Assembly: GCA_964514665.1 (NCBI GenBank)
Contig: CAZESH010000167.1
Location: 1 to 9,211, forward strand
DNA from: CAZESH01 sp964514665
GTDB lineage: Bacteria; Bacillota; Bacilli; Paenibacillales; KCTC-25726
Reading direction: 5' to 3'
DNA: 9,211 nt
Below the pieces are notes generated by a model that did no database searches, was not told the origin of the DNA, and saw only the letters and a program-made list of their open reading frames with translations. This document shows positions 1 to 6,687 of this stretch, piece after piece (the first letter of the stretch is position 1; each line of letters opens with the position of its first letter). The position numbers and the translations under genes were made by a program.

Positions 1-243
1 GACCTTGAACGCATTTATCACATCACGTTAGTGGAGGCGGATGAAATTATTTCTGCGAGGGAAGCGACTGATTTAGAGGCATTAGCGTTGAAAATTCCAC
101 CAGGATCCGCTGTCCTGCACATCATGCGGACGTCTTACTTGGCTAATGGAACGCCTATCGAAGTAGTGGATATGATCGCACGGGCCGATCGTTATCAATA
201 TTTCACCAAGTTATATGGCCGAGAGAAAAGCAGATCACTTTGA
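1..243 (+). CDS. GntR-family transcriptional regulator, C-terminal UTRA domain (5' truncated by window)
   Basis: Frame 1 is open from the first base to TGA at 241-243, giving 80 residues with no start of its own; a GTG at 31 is in frame but is probably internal. The segment reads like the end of a UTRA effector-binding domain of the HutC subfamily: a residue run PPGSAVLHIMRTSYLANGTP (the usual 'G..ll...R......g.pi' strand pair) followed by IEVVDMIARADRYQY, matching the usual end of such domains, where a short strand precedes an R-x-DRY/F-type tail. The N-terminal winged helix is outside the window. It lies 24 bp upstream of the PTS EIIA gene on the same strand, so it is probably the local repressor of the PTS operon, with a phosphorylated sugar as likely effector. 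The domain assignment is good; the regulatory target is inferred from position. Confidence 0.8.
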   Translation, partial: DLERIYHITLVEADEIISAREATDLEALALKIPPGSAVLHIMRTSYLANGTPIEVVDMIARADRYQYFTKLYGREKSRSL

Positions 244-267
244 TATGCGGAAAGGATGAGTCCCTAA

Positions 268-699
268 ATGCTTCCACTTAATGAAAAACTCGTTATGCTC
301 GATCCCCAAGTACATAGCCCTGAGGAAGCGATTCGCTTAGCAGGTTCGATGTTAGTCGAGCAGCGGAAAGTCGAGCAAAGCTACGTTGAAGCCATGGTTA
401 ACGCTTATCGAGAGATAGGTGCCTATATAGTCATTGCCCCCATGATTGCCGTACCTCATGCGCGTCCGGATCAAGGGGTGAATGAACAGTGTGTGTCGAT
501 CGTTCGGCTGAAATCGCCAATTGCGTTTGGTCATCCAACGAACGACCCGGTACGACTGGTATGCGCAATTGGAGGCGTTGACAAAAAATTGCATATGCAA
601 ATGCTGCGCTCTCTGATCTCGGTGATAGGCGATAACCAAAAGCTGCAAAGTATCATGCAAGCACAGAATTATGAACAGTTTATGCAGGCCATTCAATAG
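268..699 (+). CDS. PTS EIIA component, fructose/mannitol/ascorbate type (PTS_EIIA_2)
   Basis: A 143-residue cytoplasmic phosphotransfer protein that takes phosphate from HPr-His and passes it to EIIB. The phosphorylation site is visible as A-V-P-H-A-R-P with His64, the signature of the mannitol/fructose/L-ascorbate IIA superfamily. The length matches a stand-alone IIA (about 145-155 residues). ATG 268 is preceded by AAAGGATGAG at 251-260. It is the first structural gene after the GntR regulator and is followed 11 bp later by EIIB. Next to a UlaA-type EIIC it is best described as an UlaC-like IIA, but the substrate is not determined by this subunit. Nothing looks damaged. Confidence 0.88.
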   Translation: MLPLNEKLVMLDPQVHSPEEAIRLAGSMLVEQRKVEQSYVEAMVNAYREIGAYIVIAPMIAVPHARPDQGVNEQCVSIVRLKSPIAFGHPTNDPVRLVCAIGGVDKKLHMQMLRSLISVIGDNQKLQSIMQAQNYEQFMQAIQ

Positions 700-710
700 C
701 GAGGAGGAGG

Positions 711-1013
711 GTGAAGAAATTGAAAGTTGTGACGGTATGTGGAATGGGTTTCGGAACGAGTCTGATGCTGCTAATGGAGATTCAGTCAATTGCTGGCAAG
801 CATGGTTTTAAAGTGGATGGAGAAGCGACCGATTTGGGCTCAGCCAAAGGCAAGCCTTGTGATTTCATGGTGGCTTCCAGTGAAATTGCTGCAGAGTTAA
901 GTGATGAAAGCGTTAAAGTTATATCTATTTACAATTTGCTTGACAAGAAAGAAATTGAAGAAAAGGTTATGCCCATTATTCGCCAGCTTGATGAAGAAAA
1001 AGGAGTGTTGTAA
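711..1013 (+). CDS. PTS EIIB component, lactose/ascorbate-type fold (UlaB-like)
   Basis: A small (about 100 residues) cytoplasmic EIIB that receives phosphate from EIIA on a cysteine and donates it to the sugar during uptake. The N-terminal phosphorylation loop V-C-G-M-G-F-G-T-S-L contains the acceptor Cys10, as in SgaB/UlaB and related PTS_IIB proteins. The start is ambiguous. GTG 711 sits only 3 nt after AGGAGG (702-707), while an in-frame TTG at 720 is 8 nt after the AGGAGGG at 705-711, a better spacing; that would remove three residues (M-K-K) and leave MKVVTVCG. The stop codon at 1011-1013 directly abuts the EIIC start at 1014, indicating translational coupling. The intact gene sits between EIIA and the broken EIIC. 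Confidence 0.87.
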   Translation: MKKLKVVTVCGMGFGTSLMLLMEIQSIAGKHGFKVDGEATDLGSAKGKPCDFMVASSEIAAELSDESVKVISIYNLLDKKEIEEKVMPIIRQLDEEKGVL

Positions 1014-2272
1014 ATGTTGACGTTTATAACCAAGGTATTAAGTAATCCTGCCATTATTCTGGGTTTGATAGCTGCTGTAGGATTGATCTCGCTTCGCAAA
1101 AGTTCCTCAGACATTATTAAAGGAACACTAAAAACATTATTAGGCTTTATCATTCTTCAGCAGGGTGCTGGAATTATCGTCAATGGCTTGATTCCGTTCA
1201 GTACTATGTTCACCAGCGCTTTTAACCTAACAGGCATCGTTGCGGAAGACAACTCATTAGTCGCGGCGGTTCAAACCTTGCTTGGAAAAGAAACCGCTTT
1301 TATTCTTGTGTTCTCTTTCATTATCAATTTAATTTTAGCAAGAATTACACCATGGAAATACATCTTCTTAACGGGACATATGATGTTCTCTTTCGCCGGA
1401 TGGCGATAACACTTGATCAGATGGGGATCAGCGGTTGGGCTGCTATTGCCATCGGTTCGGTGATTCAAGGAGTGGCAATGATCGTATTCCCAGCGATCTC
1501 CCAACCGTTTGTACGCAAAGTGACCAATAACAATGATGTAGCCTTCGGCTTCTGGGGAAGCTCATGGATTTCGCTTTCCGGTTGGGTTGGCGGACTTGTC
1601 GGTGACAAATCGAAATCGACGGAAGACATTAAAGTGCCGAAATCACTGGATTTCCTAAAGGATATGTCTGTTCTCATGGGGATCGTCATGGTTATCATTT
1701 ATGTTGTAACGGCAATGTTCGTCGATAAAACGAAAATGGCGGAAATTGCCGGAGGGCAGAATATTTACTTGTTCGCGATCATGCAGGCGCTAATCTTTGT
1801 TGCGGGTGTCCTGGTTCTGCTGCAAGGGGTTAGAATGTTTCTTGGTGAAATTATTCCGGCGTTCAAAGGGATTGGCGAAAAGCTGGTTCCAGGTGCGAAG
1901 CCTGCACTGGACGTACCCATTTTCTATTCTTTTGCTCCCGTTGCCGTAACGGTTGGTTTTCTTGCAGCGCTAGTGGGTGGTTTGATCGTTACTTTCATTT
2001 CCAGCTTACTTCCAGTCGTTGTGTTGCCATCGGTTATTGGATTGTTCTTTATGGGTGGCGCTGCCGGGGTATTCGGTAATGCTGTGGGCGGTCGCAGAGG
2101 TGCTATCGTCGGCGGATTCTTCTTGGGATTCACTTGGTCTTTGTTGGTTGCTCTCGCTTATCCGCTTGTCGATGTGACCAAATATGGCGTTCAAGGCTTA
2201 TGGTTCGCTTCACCGGATGCAATTATTGTAGTGATTCTCATGCGTTTAGTTGGAATGCTATTTGGAGTGTAG
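1014..2272 (+). pseudogene. PTS EIIC permease, ascorbate-specific (UlaA/SgaT) family, frameshifted near 1400
   Basis: This is the membrane channel subunit of the PTS. The first frame (1014-1409) gives 131 residues with at least three hydrophobic segments and the family motif K-Y-I-F-L-T-G-H, then ends at TAA 1407-1409. The homology resumes in the -1 frame at about 1400 with MAITLDQMGISGW and runs to TAG 2270-2272, with P-A-I-S-Q-P-F-V-R-K-V and six or more further membrane segments. Reading GCC GGA then ATG GCG, with the A at 1400 used twice, restores about 419 continuous residues, so the parsimonious lesion is a single-base deletion near 1400. UlaA proteins are usually somewhat longer (about 420-465). 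I see no slippery heptamer and no ribosome binding site before the overlapping ATG 1400, so programmed frameshifting or a split protein is unlikely. AAAAGGAG at 997-1004 supports ATG 1014. Family assignment is firm; true inactivation versus sequencing error is open. Confidence 0.82.
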
Positions 2273-2316
2273 GGGTAATACATAGAGATGAACAACGGTA
2301 TAGGAGTGAAGAAATC

Positions 2317-3231
2317 ATGAAGAAAGTCAGAACAGTACTAGGCGACATTTTGCCGGATCAATTAGGGTTTACGTATAGTCACGAACATTTGTGGTGCTGT
2401 CCGCCGCCATCTCAGGAAGATCGCGATTTTGAATTGACGGACTTTGACGCATCATTACAAGAATTGATGAATTTCAAAATAGCGGGTGGACATGCACTAA
2501 TTGATGCCTCTACGCTGGATTACGGTCGCGATGGCAATAAGTTGAAGGCAATGGCTGAGCAGTCTGGCGTACATGTTATCGGGACGACGGGTTTTAATAA
2601 GCATATTTATTTTCCGCATTGGGTAGAAGAACTAAGCATCGAACAGATTGCAGCACGCATGGTACAAGATGTGACCCAGGGAATGGACGGCAGTGATGCC
2701 AAATCCGGATTTTTGAAATCCGGTTCTTGGTTGCAGATGATTCATCCACTGGAAGAAAAGACGACCCGTGCACTGGCATTGGCACAGCTTCAAACGGGGG
2801 CGCCGGTTTGGCTTCATACGGAAGCGGGTACGATGGGGATGGAAATGCTTGATATTCTGGAGGAGGAAGGAGTCGATCTTACGAAGGTAGCCGTAGGTCA
2901 TAGCGACCGTAACGCCGACTCCTATTATCACTTGCAGTTGGCCAATCGTGGTGCATATGTACAATTTGACGGACCAGGCAAGGTGAAATACAATCCAGAC
3001 AGCACAAGAGTACAATTGATTCAAAGTTTGCTTTCGCACGGTTTTGGCGAACAATTGCTAATCTCCGGCGATATGGGACGCCAATCGTATTTGCACGCTT
3101 ACGGTGGCGGACCTGGATTTAAGTATATTATTGAGAAGTTCATTCCTCGTCTTTTAGATGAAGGGATTACTCAACAGCAGATCAATACCATCTTCATCAA
3201 AAATCCAGCCAATTGGCTTGCCCAGTTCTAA
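2317..3231 (+). CDS. Phosphotriesterase-family metal-dependent hydrolase, likely sugar-lactone(-phosphate) hydrolase
   Basis: A 304-residue (beta/alpha)8 metallohydrolase of the amidohydrolase superfamily. The binuclear metal site is complete: H22-x-H24 in S-H-E-H-L, a candidate bridging lysine K134 in G-F-L-K-S-G, H167 in W-L-H-T-E, H195 in V-G-H-S-D and D252 in S-G-D-M-G. ATG 2317 is preferred because AGGAGTG at 2302-2308 lies 8 nt upstream. An in-frame extension back to 2134 would overlap the EIIC gene by about 140 bp and its translation has no resemblance to the family. Most family members with known activity are lactonases or esterases, and some found near ascorbate-type PTS genes act on phosphorylated sugar lactones (established for the family). 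Its place between a UlaA-type EIIC and an aldolase suggests it opens the lactone ring of the imported phosphorylated sugar (inference). Nothing indicates organophosphate hydrolysis. Confidence 0.85.
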   Translation: MKKVRTVLGDILPDQLGFTYSHEHLWCCPPPSQEDRDFELTDFDASLQELMNFKIAGGHALIDASTLDYGRDGNKLKAMAEQSGVHVIGTTGFNKHIYFPHWVEELSIEQIAARMVQDVTQGMDGSDAKSGFLKSGSWLQMIHPLEEKTTRALALAQLQTGAPVWLHTEAGTMGMEMLDILEEEGVDLTKVAVGHSDRNADSYYHLQLANRGAYVQFDGPGKVKYNPDSTRVQLIQSLLSHGFGEQLLISGDMGRQSYLHAYGGGPGFKYIIEKFIPRLLDEGITQQQINTIFIKNPANWLAQF

Positions 3232-3667
3232 GAGGGGGACCGATTGTTGAGATGCTTGTGGAGAATGGCATTACTGGAGTGGAAGTATCGCTGAGTGAAG
3301 AAGAGCAAGGACTTGAATGTCTTCAAGTCCTCTCCCGTCACTTTGGTGATCGGATCGAACCGGGTGTTGGCATGGTCATCGAGTTGCGATGAGATTGATC
3401 TTGCCGTTGAAGCCGGCGCAAAGGTAATGAAGCTGTTCCCAGCAGACAGCTTAGGAGCAAGATTATGTTCGCAATCTCCGGGGTCCGTTTCCGAATCTGC
3501 ATATCATGGCAGCCGGAGGCATAAACCTGTCAAATATACGGGTATTTTATGAGGCGGGATGCTCATCATTTGCCATCGGAAATGATTTGGTTCCACGTCG
3601 AGCAACTATTGAACAATTAGAGGATATTAGCAGAAAAGCAGCTTTTTATTCTCAATCCCTTGAATGA
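3232..3667 (+). pseudogene. KDPG/KHG-type 2-keto-3-deoxy-phosphogluconate aldolase remnant
   Basis: Three frames carry consecutive pieces of one class I aldolase. Frame A (to TGA 3390-3392) gives IVEMLVENGITGVEV, the conserved helix-strand with the catalytic Glu. Frame B (about 3379-3460) gives DEIDLAVEAGAK followed directly by VMKLFPADSLGA, with the Schiff-base Lys in K-L-F-P-A. Frame C (3461-3667) gives DYVRNLRGPFPNLHIMAAGG (the phosphate-binding GG-I-N region), continues to EAGCSSFAIGNDLV and ends at TGA 3665-3667. Both shifts look like single-base insertions, near 3378 and 3460. Family members have about 205-215 residues; here about 145 codons remain. About 40 codons between two AGAK-like motifs are missing, and so are the first 20 or so residues including a start codon, because the sequence begins right at the stop of the upstream gene. 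No functional enzyme can be made. It normally yields pyruvate plus an aldehyde phosphate. Confidence 0.8.
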
Positions 3668-3683
3668 AAAGAGTTGATCCCAG

Positions 3684-4427
3684 GTGAACAAAGCTAAAGA
3701 AATTATATACATGAATCGAGATCAAGTGGCACAGGCTGTTGCTGAGTTTCCAGTCGCAATTTTGCCGATAGGGGCAACTGAGCAGCATGGACATCACTTG
3801 CCGCTAGGCGTTGATATTCTCTTGGCGGAAGCCCTCTCACGCAAAATTTCCGAACAAACGGGGGCATTGATGCTTCCAACAGTACCTTTTGGCTATTCGT
3901 GGGTGTGGCGAGATATTCCGGGTACGGTGTCGATGGAACAGTCTCATGTGGAAACTGTTATCAAAGATGTTGCCCACAGTGTGTCGCGTTATGGTATAAA
4001 GCTGCTCGTGCTGGTAAATGGACATGATGCCAATAATGCTGCGATGAAGTATGCGACTCGGGAATTGATGGACGAATTAGAGATGCCGGTCATTTATTTG
4101 TTCTATCCGAATATGATCGAGGTGATGGACAAGCACTGCGATTCTCCGACTTGGCATGGCATGATCCATGCCTGCGAGTTTGAAACCTCTTTAATGTTGG
4201 CTACAAATCCGCAATATGTAAATATGAAGCAGGCGGTAAGGGAATATCCGGAGAAGCCTGCGCTGTATGGTAAATCGGTAATCTCTTTAGGCGATTTGAG
4301 CCAGAGCGGCGTGTACGGAGATGCCACGCTTGCAACCCGTGAGAAAGGCCAGGCGATGCTGGATCATTTTACGGAGGACATGTCGAGGCTTGTATTAGAG
4401 GCTTATCAAACGATGACAGGAGTGTGA
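3684..4427 (+). CDS. Creatininase-family amidohydrolase
   Basis: A 247-residue cytoplasmic metallohydrolase of the creatininase superfamily, whose members cleave cyclic or linear C-N bonds. The visible motif P-I-G-A-T-E-Q-H-G-H-H-L-P-L-G-V-D supplies E33, H35 and D44, matching the Glu34/His36/Asp45 metal ligands of Pseudomonas creatininase. N-G-H-D-A-N-N supplies H114, and H-A-C-E-F-E-T-S supplies the late conserved Glu. Residue +2 after H114 is Ala, where true creatininase has Glu122, so creatinine itself is a poor guess for the substrate. The start is uncertain: GTG 3684 has only weak Shine-Dalgarno complementarity. ATG 3711 is possible but would drop residues that resemble the family N-terminus. 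It lies 16 bp after the aldolase remnant and 6 bp before HPr. Within a PTS operon it may act on a sugar-derived amide or lactam (inference). The gene is intact. Confidence 0.85.
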   Translation: MNKAKEIIYMNRDQVAQAVAEFPVAILPIGATEQHGHHLPLGVDILLAEALSRKISEQTGALMLPTVPFGYSWVWRDIPGTVSMEQSHVETVIKDVAHSVSRYGIKLLVLVNGHDANNAAMKYATRELMDELEMPVIYLFYPNMIEVMDKHCDSPTWHGMIHACEFETSLMLATNPQYVNMKQAVREYPEKPALYGKSVISLGDLSQSGVYGDATLATREKGQAMLDHFTEDMSRLVLEAYQTMTGV

Positions 4428-4433
4428 CACAGC

Positions 4434-4694
4434 ATGATTCAGAAAACCATCATCGTAACACATGGGGAAGGGATCCATACACGCCCGGCAACGCAGTTGG
4501 TAAAGGTGACATCCGATTTTATAAGCGAGATTACACTTCAGTTTGGGGATGAATCAGCTGATGCTAAAAGTGTAATTGAGATTATGTCATTGGCTGCTGA
4601 TTGCGGTCAGGAAATTTTAGTGACCGTGGATGGGGAAGATGAGCAGGCGGCATTGGAGGCGGTCGTCCGGTTTTTTGCAGAAGGAGACGGATGA
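4434..4694 (+). CDS. HPr phosphocarrier protein of the PTS (operon-encoded paralog)
   Basis: An 86-residue HPr, the usual size. It shows both functional sites at canonical positions: His15 in G-I-H-T-R-P-A, phosphorylated by Enzyme I, and Ser46 in A-K-S-V-I-E-I-M-S-L-A, the site used by HPr kinase/phosphorylase in Firmicutes. Keeping Ser46 means it could also take part in CcpA-dependent catabolite control, unlike Crh-type proteins that lack His15. AGGAG at 4418-4422 precedes ATG 4434. The stop codon overlaps the Enzyme I start (ATGATG at 4691), so the two are translationally coupled. The ptsHI pair is usually a housekeeping locus elsewhere. Its presence at the end of a sugar-specific operon suggests a dedicated phosphate chain, though this could also be the organism's only HPr. 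Confidence 0.93.
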   Translation: MIQKTIIVTHGEGIHTRPATQLVKVTSDFISEITLQFGDESADAKSVIEIMSLAADCGQEILVTVDGEDEQAALEAVVRFFAEGDG

Positions 4695-6433
4695 TGAAGG
4701 ATATGGGCGGTGAATTATTGGGAATTGGGGCATCCAGCGGCATTGCCATCGCCGAGGCTTTTGTGCTGCGGGAAGAGAGCTTCGAAGTGCTGCATCGGAC
4801 GAACATTGTGGTGGAACAAGAGCTTATCCGTTTGCAAGAAGCGGTTGAGCTTTCATTGATAGAGCTGAAGGCGCTGTATGAGAAAACGAAGGCATCGCTT
4901 GGTGAAGATAAAGCACAAATTATTGAATCCTACATGTTTTTACTGCGGGACCCTTCATGGCAAAAGGCAATTATCAGCCGGATTGAAAATGAGACGGTGA
5001 ATGCCGAATATGCATTGGATCAAGCGAATCAACAATGGATCGCAAAGTTCGAGAAGATGAAAAATGCTTATATGCGCGAGCGTGCAGCAGATGTTCGCGA
5101 CGTTGGCAAGCGAGTGATGCGCCATCTGTTGGGATTGCCCGATCAATCGTTTACTGGATTAGATATGAATAAGCAGTATGTCCTCATTACGCACGATTTA
5201 ACGCCATCCGATACGATGCAGCTTGATTCTCGATATGTGAGGGGGTTTGCTACCGATATTGGAAGCCGGACCTCACATACGGCTATTATGGCACGCTCCA
5301 TGGATATTCCTGCTGTCGTCGGATTAATTGATGCTACTCAGAAAATTGACCATGGGGCCATCGTCATTATTGATGGGGACGCAGGTAAGGTTCTATGGAA
5401 TCCATCGGAAGCGCAATTGTCTGCTTACAAGGAAAAACAGGAGGCATTCGCCAATAAGCAGGCACTCTACCGCCGTTTGGTCGATCAAGCCACAGTTACC
5501 ATAGATGGGCATCGAGTGGAATTGGCTGCCAATATCGGCGGGTCCGAAGATATAGCAGGGGTTTTACACAACGGGGCAGAAGGTATTGGATTGTTTCGCT
5601 CGGAGTTTCTTTATATGAATCGAGATAATTTGCCGAGCGAAGAAGCTCAGTTCAACGTATATAAACAGGTGGTTGAGGCGATGAAGGATCGTCCTGTCAT
5701 CATCCGCACGCTCGATATTGGTGGAGATAAAGAACTATCCTATTTGCCTCTTCCCAAAGAAATGAATCCGTTCCTCGGCTATCGGGCAATTCGTCTGTGT
5801 TTAGACCGTAAAGATTTGTTTCATACACAAGTGCGTGCCATCTTACGTGCGAGCGCTTTTGGTAACGTTGGCATCATGTTCCCGATGATAGCCACGTTAA
5901 CAGAGCTGCGTGAGGCAAAAGCGGTTGTAACAGAAATGATGGAGGAGCTGCGGATAGAAGGAATCACTTTCAATCCGCTCATCCGCATTGGTATCATGAT
6001 CGAAATTCCGGCCAGTGCGATGATCGCTGATCTTTTTGCGCAGGAAGTTGATTTTTTCTCGATTGGCACCAATGATCTCATTCAATACACAATGGCCTGC
6101 GACCGGATGAACGAAAAAGTCTCTTACTTGTACCAGCCCTATCATCCGGCGGTTTTGCGTTTGATTCGACTTGTTATTGATGCGGCTCATCGTCACAATA
6201 AATGGGTCGGCATGTGCGGTGAAATGGCAGGCGACTTGACAGCAGTTCCTGTTTTGTTGGGCCTTGGCTTGGATGAATTCAGCATGAGCGCCTCATCCAT
6301 TTTGCCGGTACGGGAACTGATCGGCCGTTTGGACATGCCCTTGGTAAAGCAGCTTGCCGAACAAGTCATGCAGATGGAAACGCAAAATCAGATTGAAGCG
6401 CATATACGATTGTTTTTAGAACAAATGAAGTAA
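4691..6433 (+). CDS. PTS Enzyme I (phosphoenolpyruvate-protein phosphotransferase)
   Basis: A complete 580-residue Enzyme I, the entry point of phosphate from PEP into the PTS. Domains in order: N-terminal HPr-binding helices (about 30-145); the swivelling phosphohistidine domain with G-S-R-T-S-H-T-A-I-M-A-R and active His196; and the PEP-binding barrel (about 265-550). The barrel shows G-L-F-R-S-E-F, I-R-T-L-D-I-G-G-D-K, D-F-F-S-I-G-T-N-D-L-I-Q-Y and the catalytic Cys509 in G-M-C-G-E-M-A-G-D. It overlaps the HPr gene by 4 nt. AAGGAG at 4681-4686 fits ATG 4691 or, with better spacing, ATG 4694. The motif before the active His is G-S-R-T rather than the common G-G-R-T, a mild divergence consistent with a paralog. 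No convincing terminator follows it. All key residues are present and the gene looks functional. Confidence 0.95.
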   Translation: MMKDMGGELLGIGASSGIAIAEAFVLREESFEVLHRTNIVVEQELIRLQEAVELSLIELKALYEKTKASLGEDKAQIIESYMFLLRDPSWQKAIISRIENETVNAEYALDQANQQWIAKFEKMKNAYMRERAADVRDVGKRVMRHLLGLPDQSFTGLDMNKQYVLITHDLTPSDTMQLDSRYVRGFATDIGSRTSHTAIMARSMDIPAVVGLIDATQKIDHGAIVIIDGDAGKVLWNPSEAQLSAYKEKQEAFANKQALYRRLVDQATVTIDGHRVELAANIGGSEDIAGVLHNGAEGIGLFRSEFLYMNRDNLPSEEAQFNVYKQVVEAMKDRPVIIRTLDIGGDKELSYLPLPKEMNPFLGYRAIRLCLDRKDLFHTQVRAILRASAFGNVGIMFPMIATLTELREAKAVVTEMMEELRIEGITFNPLIRIGIMIEIPASAMIADLFAQEVDFFSIGTNDLIQYTMACDRMNEKVSYLYQPYHPAVLRLIRLVIDAAHRHNKWVGMCGEMAGDLTAVPVLLGLGLDEFSMSASSILPVRELIGRLDMPLVKQLAEQVMQMETQNQIEAHIRLFLEQMK

Positions 6434-6476
6434 TAGCGCATCTTTGTATATATTTGGTATATTCTTTGAATAAGAC

Positions 6477-6635
6477 ATGAAACCTAGAAAACACATCGTT
6501 TTAAAAATTGAAAATGAAGTTATAGTCATACGTATACCGTCTTTTTATGAACGTTGCCGATCTTTGCGCTTTCGCTGTCCGTATTGCAGGGGAGGGCCCG
6601 TACATATGGAATCAAAAAATGAGGCAAAATTCTAA
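6477..6635 (+). CDS. Doubtful 52-residue Cys-containing small ORF
   Basis: An ATG-to-TAA reading frame of 52 codons in the gap between Enzyme I and the PAS/AAA+ regulator. It begins MKPRKHIVLK and has a basic middle with C-R-S-L-R-F-R-C-P-Y-C, so cysteines at 27, 34 and 37 resemble half of a zinc ribbon. A partner fourth ligand is not obvious; His43 is the only nearby candidate. I see no Shine-Dalgarno sequence before ATG 6477, and the flanking DNA is AT-rich intergenic sequence. It may be a real small protein, the remnant of a longer zinc-ribbon gene, or chance. I do not recognise a family. Confidence 0.22.
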   Translation: MKPRKHIVLKIENEVIVIRIPSFYERCRSLRFRCPYCRGGPVHMESKNEAKF

Positions 6636-6660
6636 TTTTTTTGATAAAGTTATATTATGT
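6628..6660 (+). promoter_or_regulatory. Possible weak sigma-A promoter for the PAS/AAA+ regulator gene
   Basis: TATTAT at 6653-6658 (5 of 6 matches to TATAAT; an overlapping TATATT begins at 6651) lies about 30 bp before the regulator start codon. A poor -35 candidate, TTCTAA at 6630-6635, is 17 bp upstream. The surroundings are AT-rich. No terminator is visible between Enzyme I and this point, so the regulator might instead be reached by read-through. Confidence 0.22.
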
Positions 6661-6687
6661 TGAATGTCATGAAAAGGGGGAATTTTG

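Noticed and set aside
588..601. TTGCATATGCAA palindrome inside EIIA as another operator
   Set aside because: It lacks the 6-bp spacer of the TATGC-N6-GCATA family and lies within conserved coding sequence.
352..789. 145-codon open frame on the - strand opposite EIIA/EIIB
   Set aside because: It lies antisense to two clearly conserved PTS genes, has no recognisable domain and no ribosome binding site; it is a coding shadow.
1380..1410. Programmed ribosomal frameshift or deliberately split EIIC
   Set aside because: No slippery heptamer of the X-XXY-YYZ type, no downstream hairpin, and no Shine-Dalgarno for ATG 1400; a one-base deletion is simpler.
2134..2316. In-frame upstream extension of the phosphotriesterase-family gene to ATG 2134
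   Set aside because: It overlaps the conserved C-terminal membrane region of the EIIC gene, its translation is Cys/Arg-rich and unlike the family, and ATG 2317 has a well-spaced AGGAGTG.
2632..3054. 140-codon open frame on the - strand opposite the phosphotriesterase-family gene
   Set aside because: It is antisense to the metal-binding motifs of a well-conserved enzyme and has no domain of its own.
6453..6470. Sigma-54 promoter-like TTGGTAT-N5-TTGAAT after Enzyme I
   Set aside because: The essential GC of the -12 element is GA and the -24 element lacks the GGCAC core, so the match is too poor.
6484..6500. Hairpin AAAAC-N4-GTTTT as terminator after Enzyme I
   Set aside because: The stem is about 5 bp, almost all A-T, with only a short T-poor tail; too weak to call.
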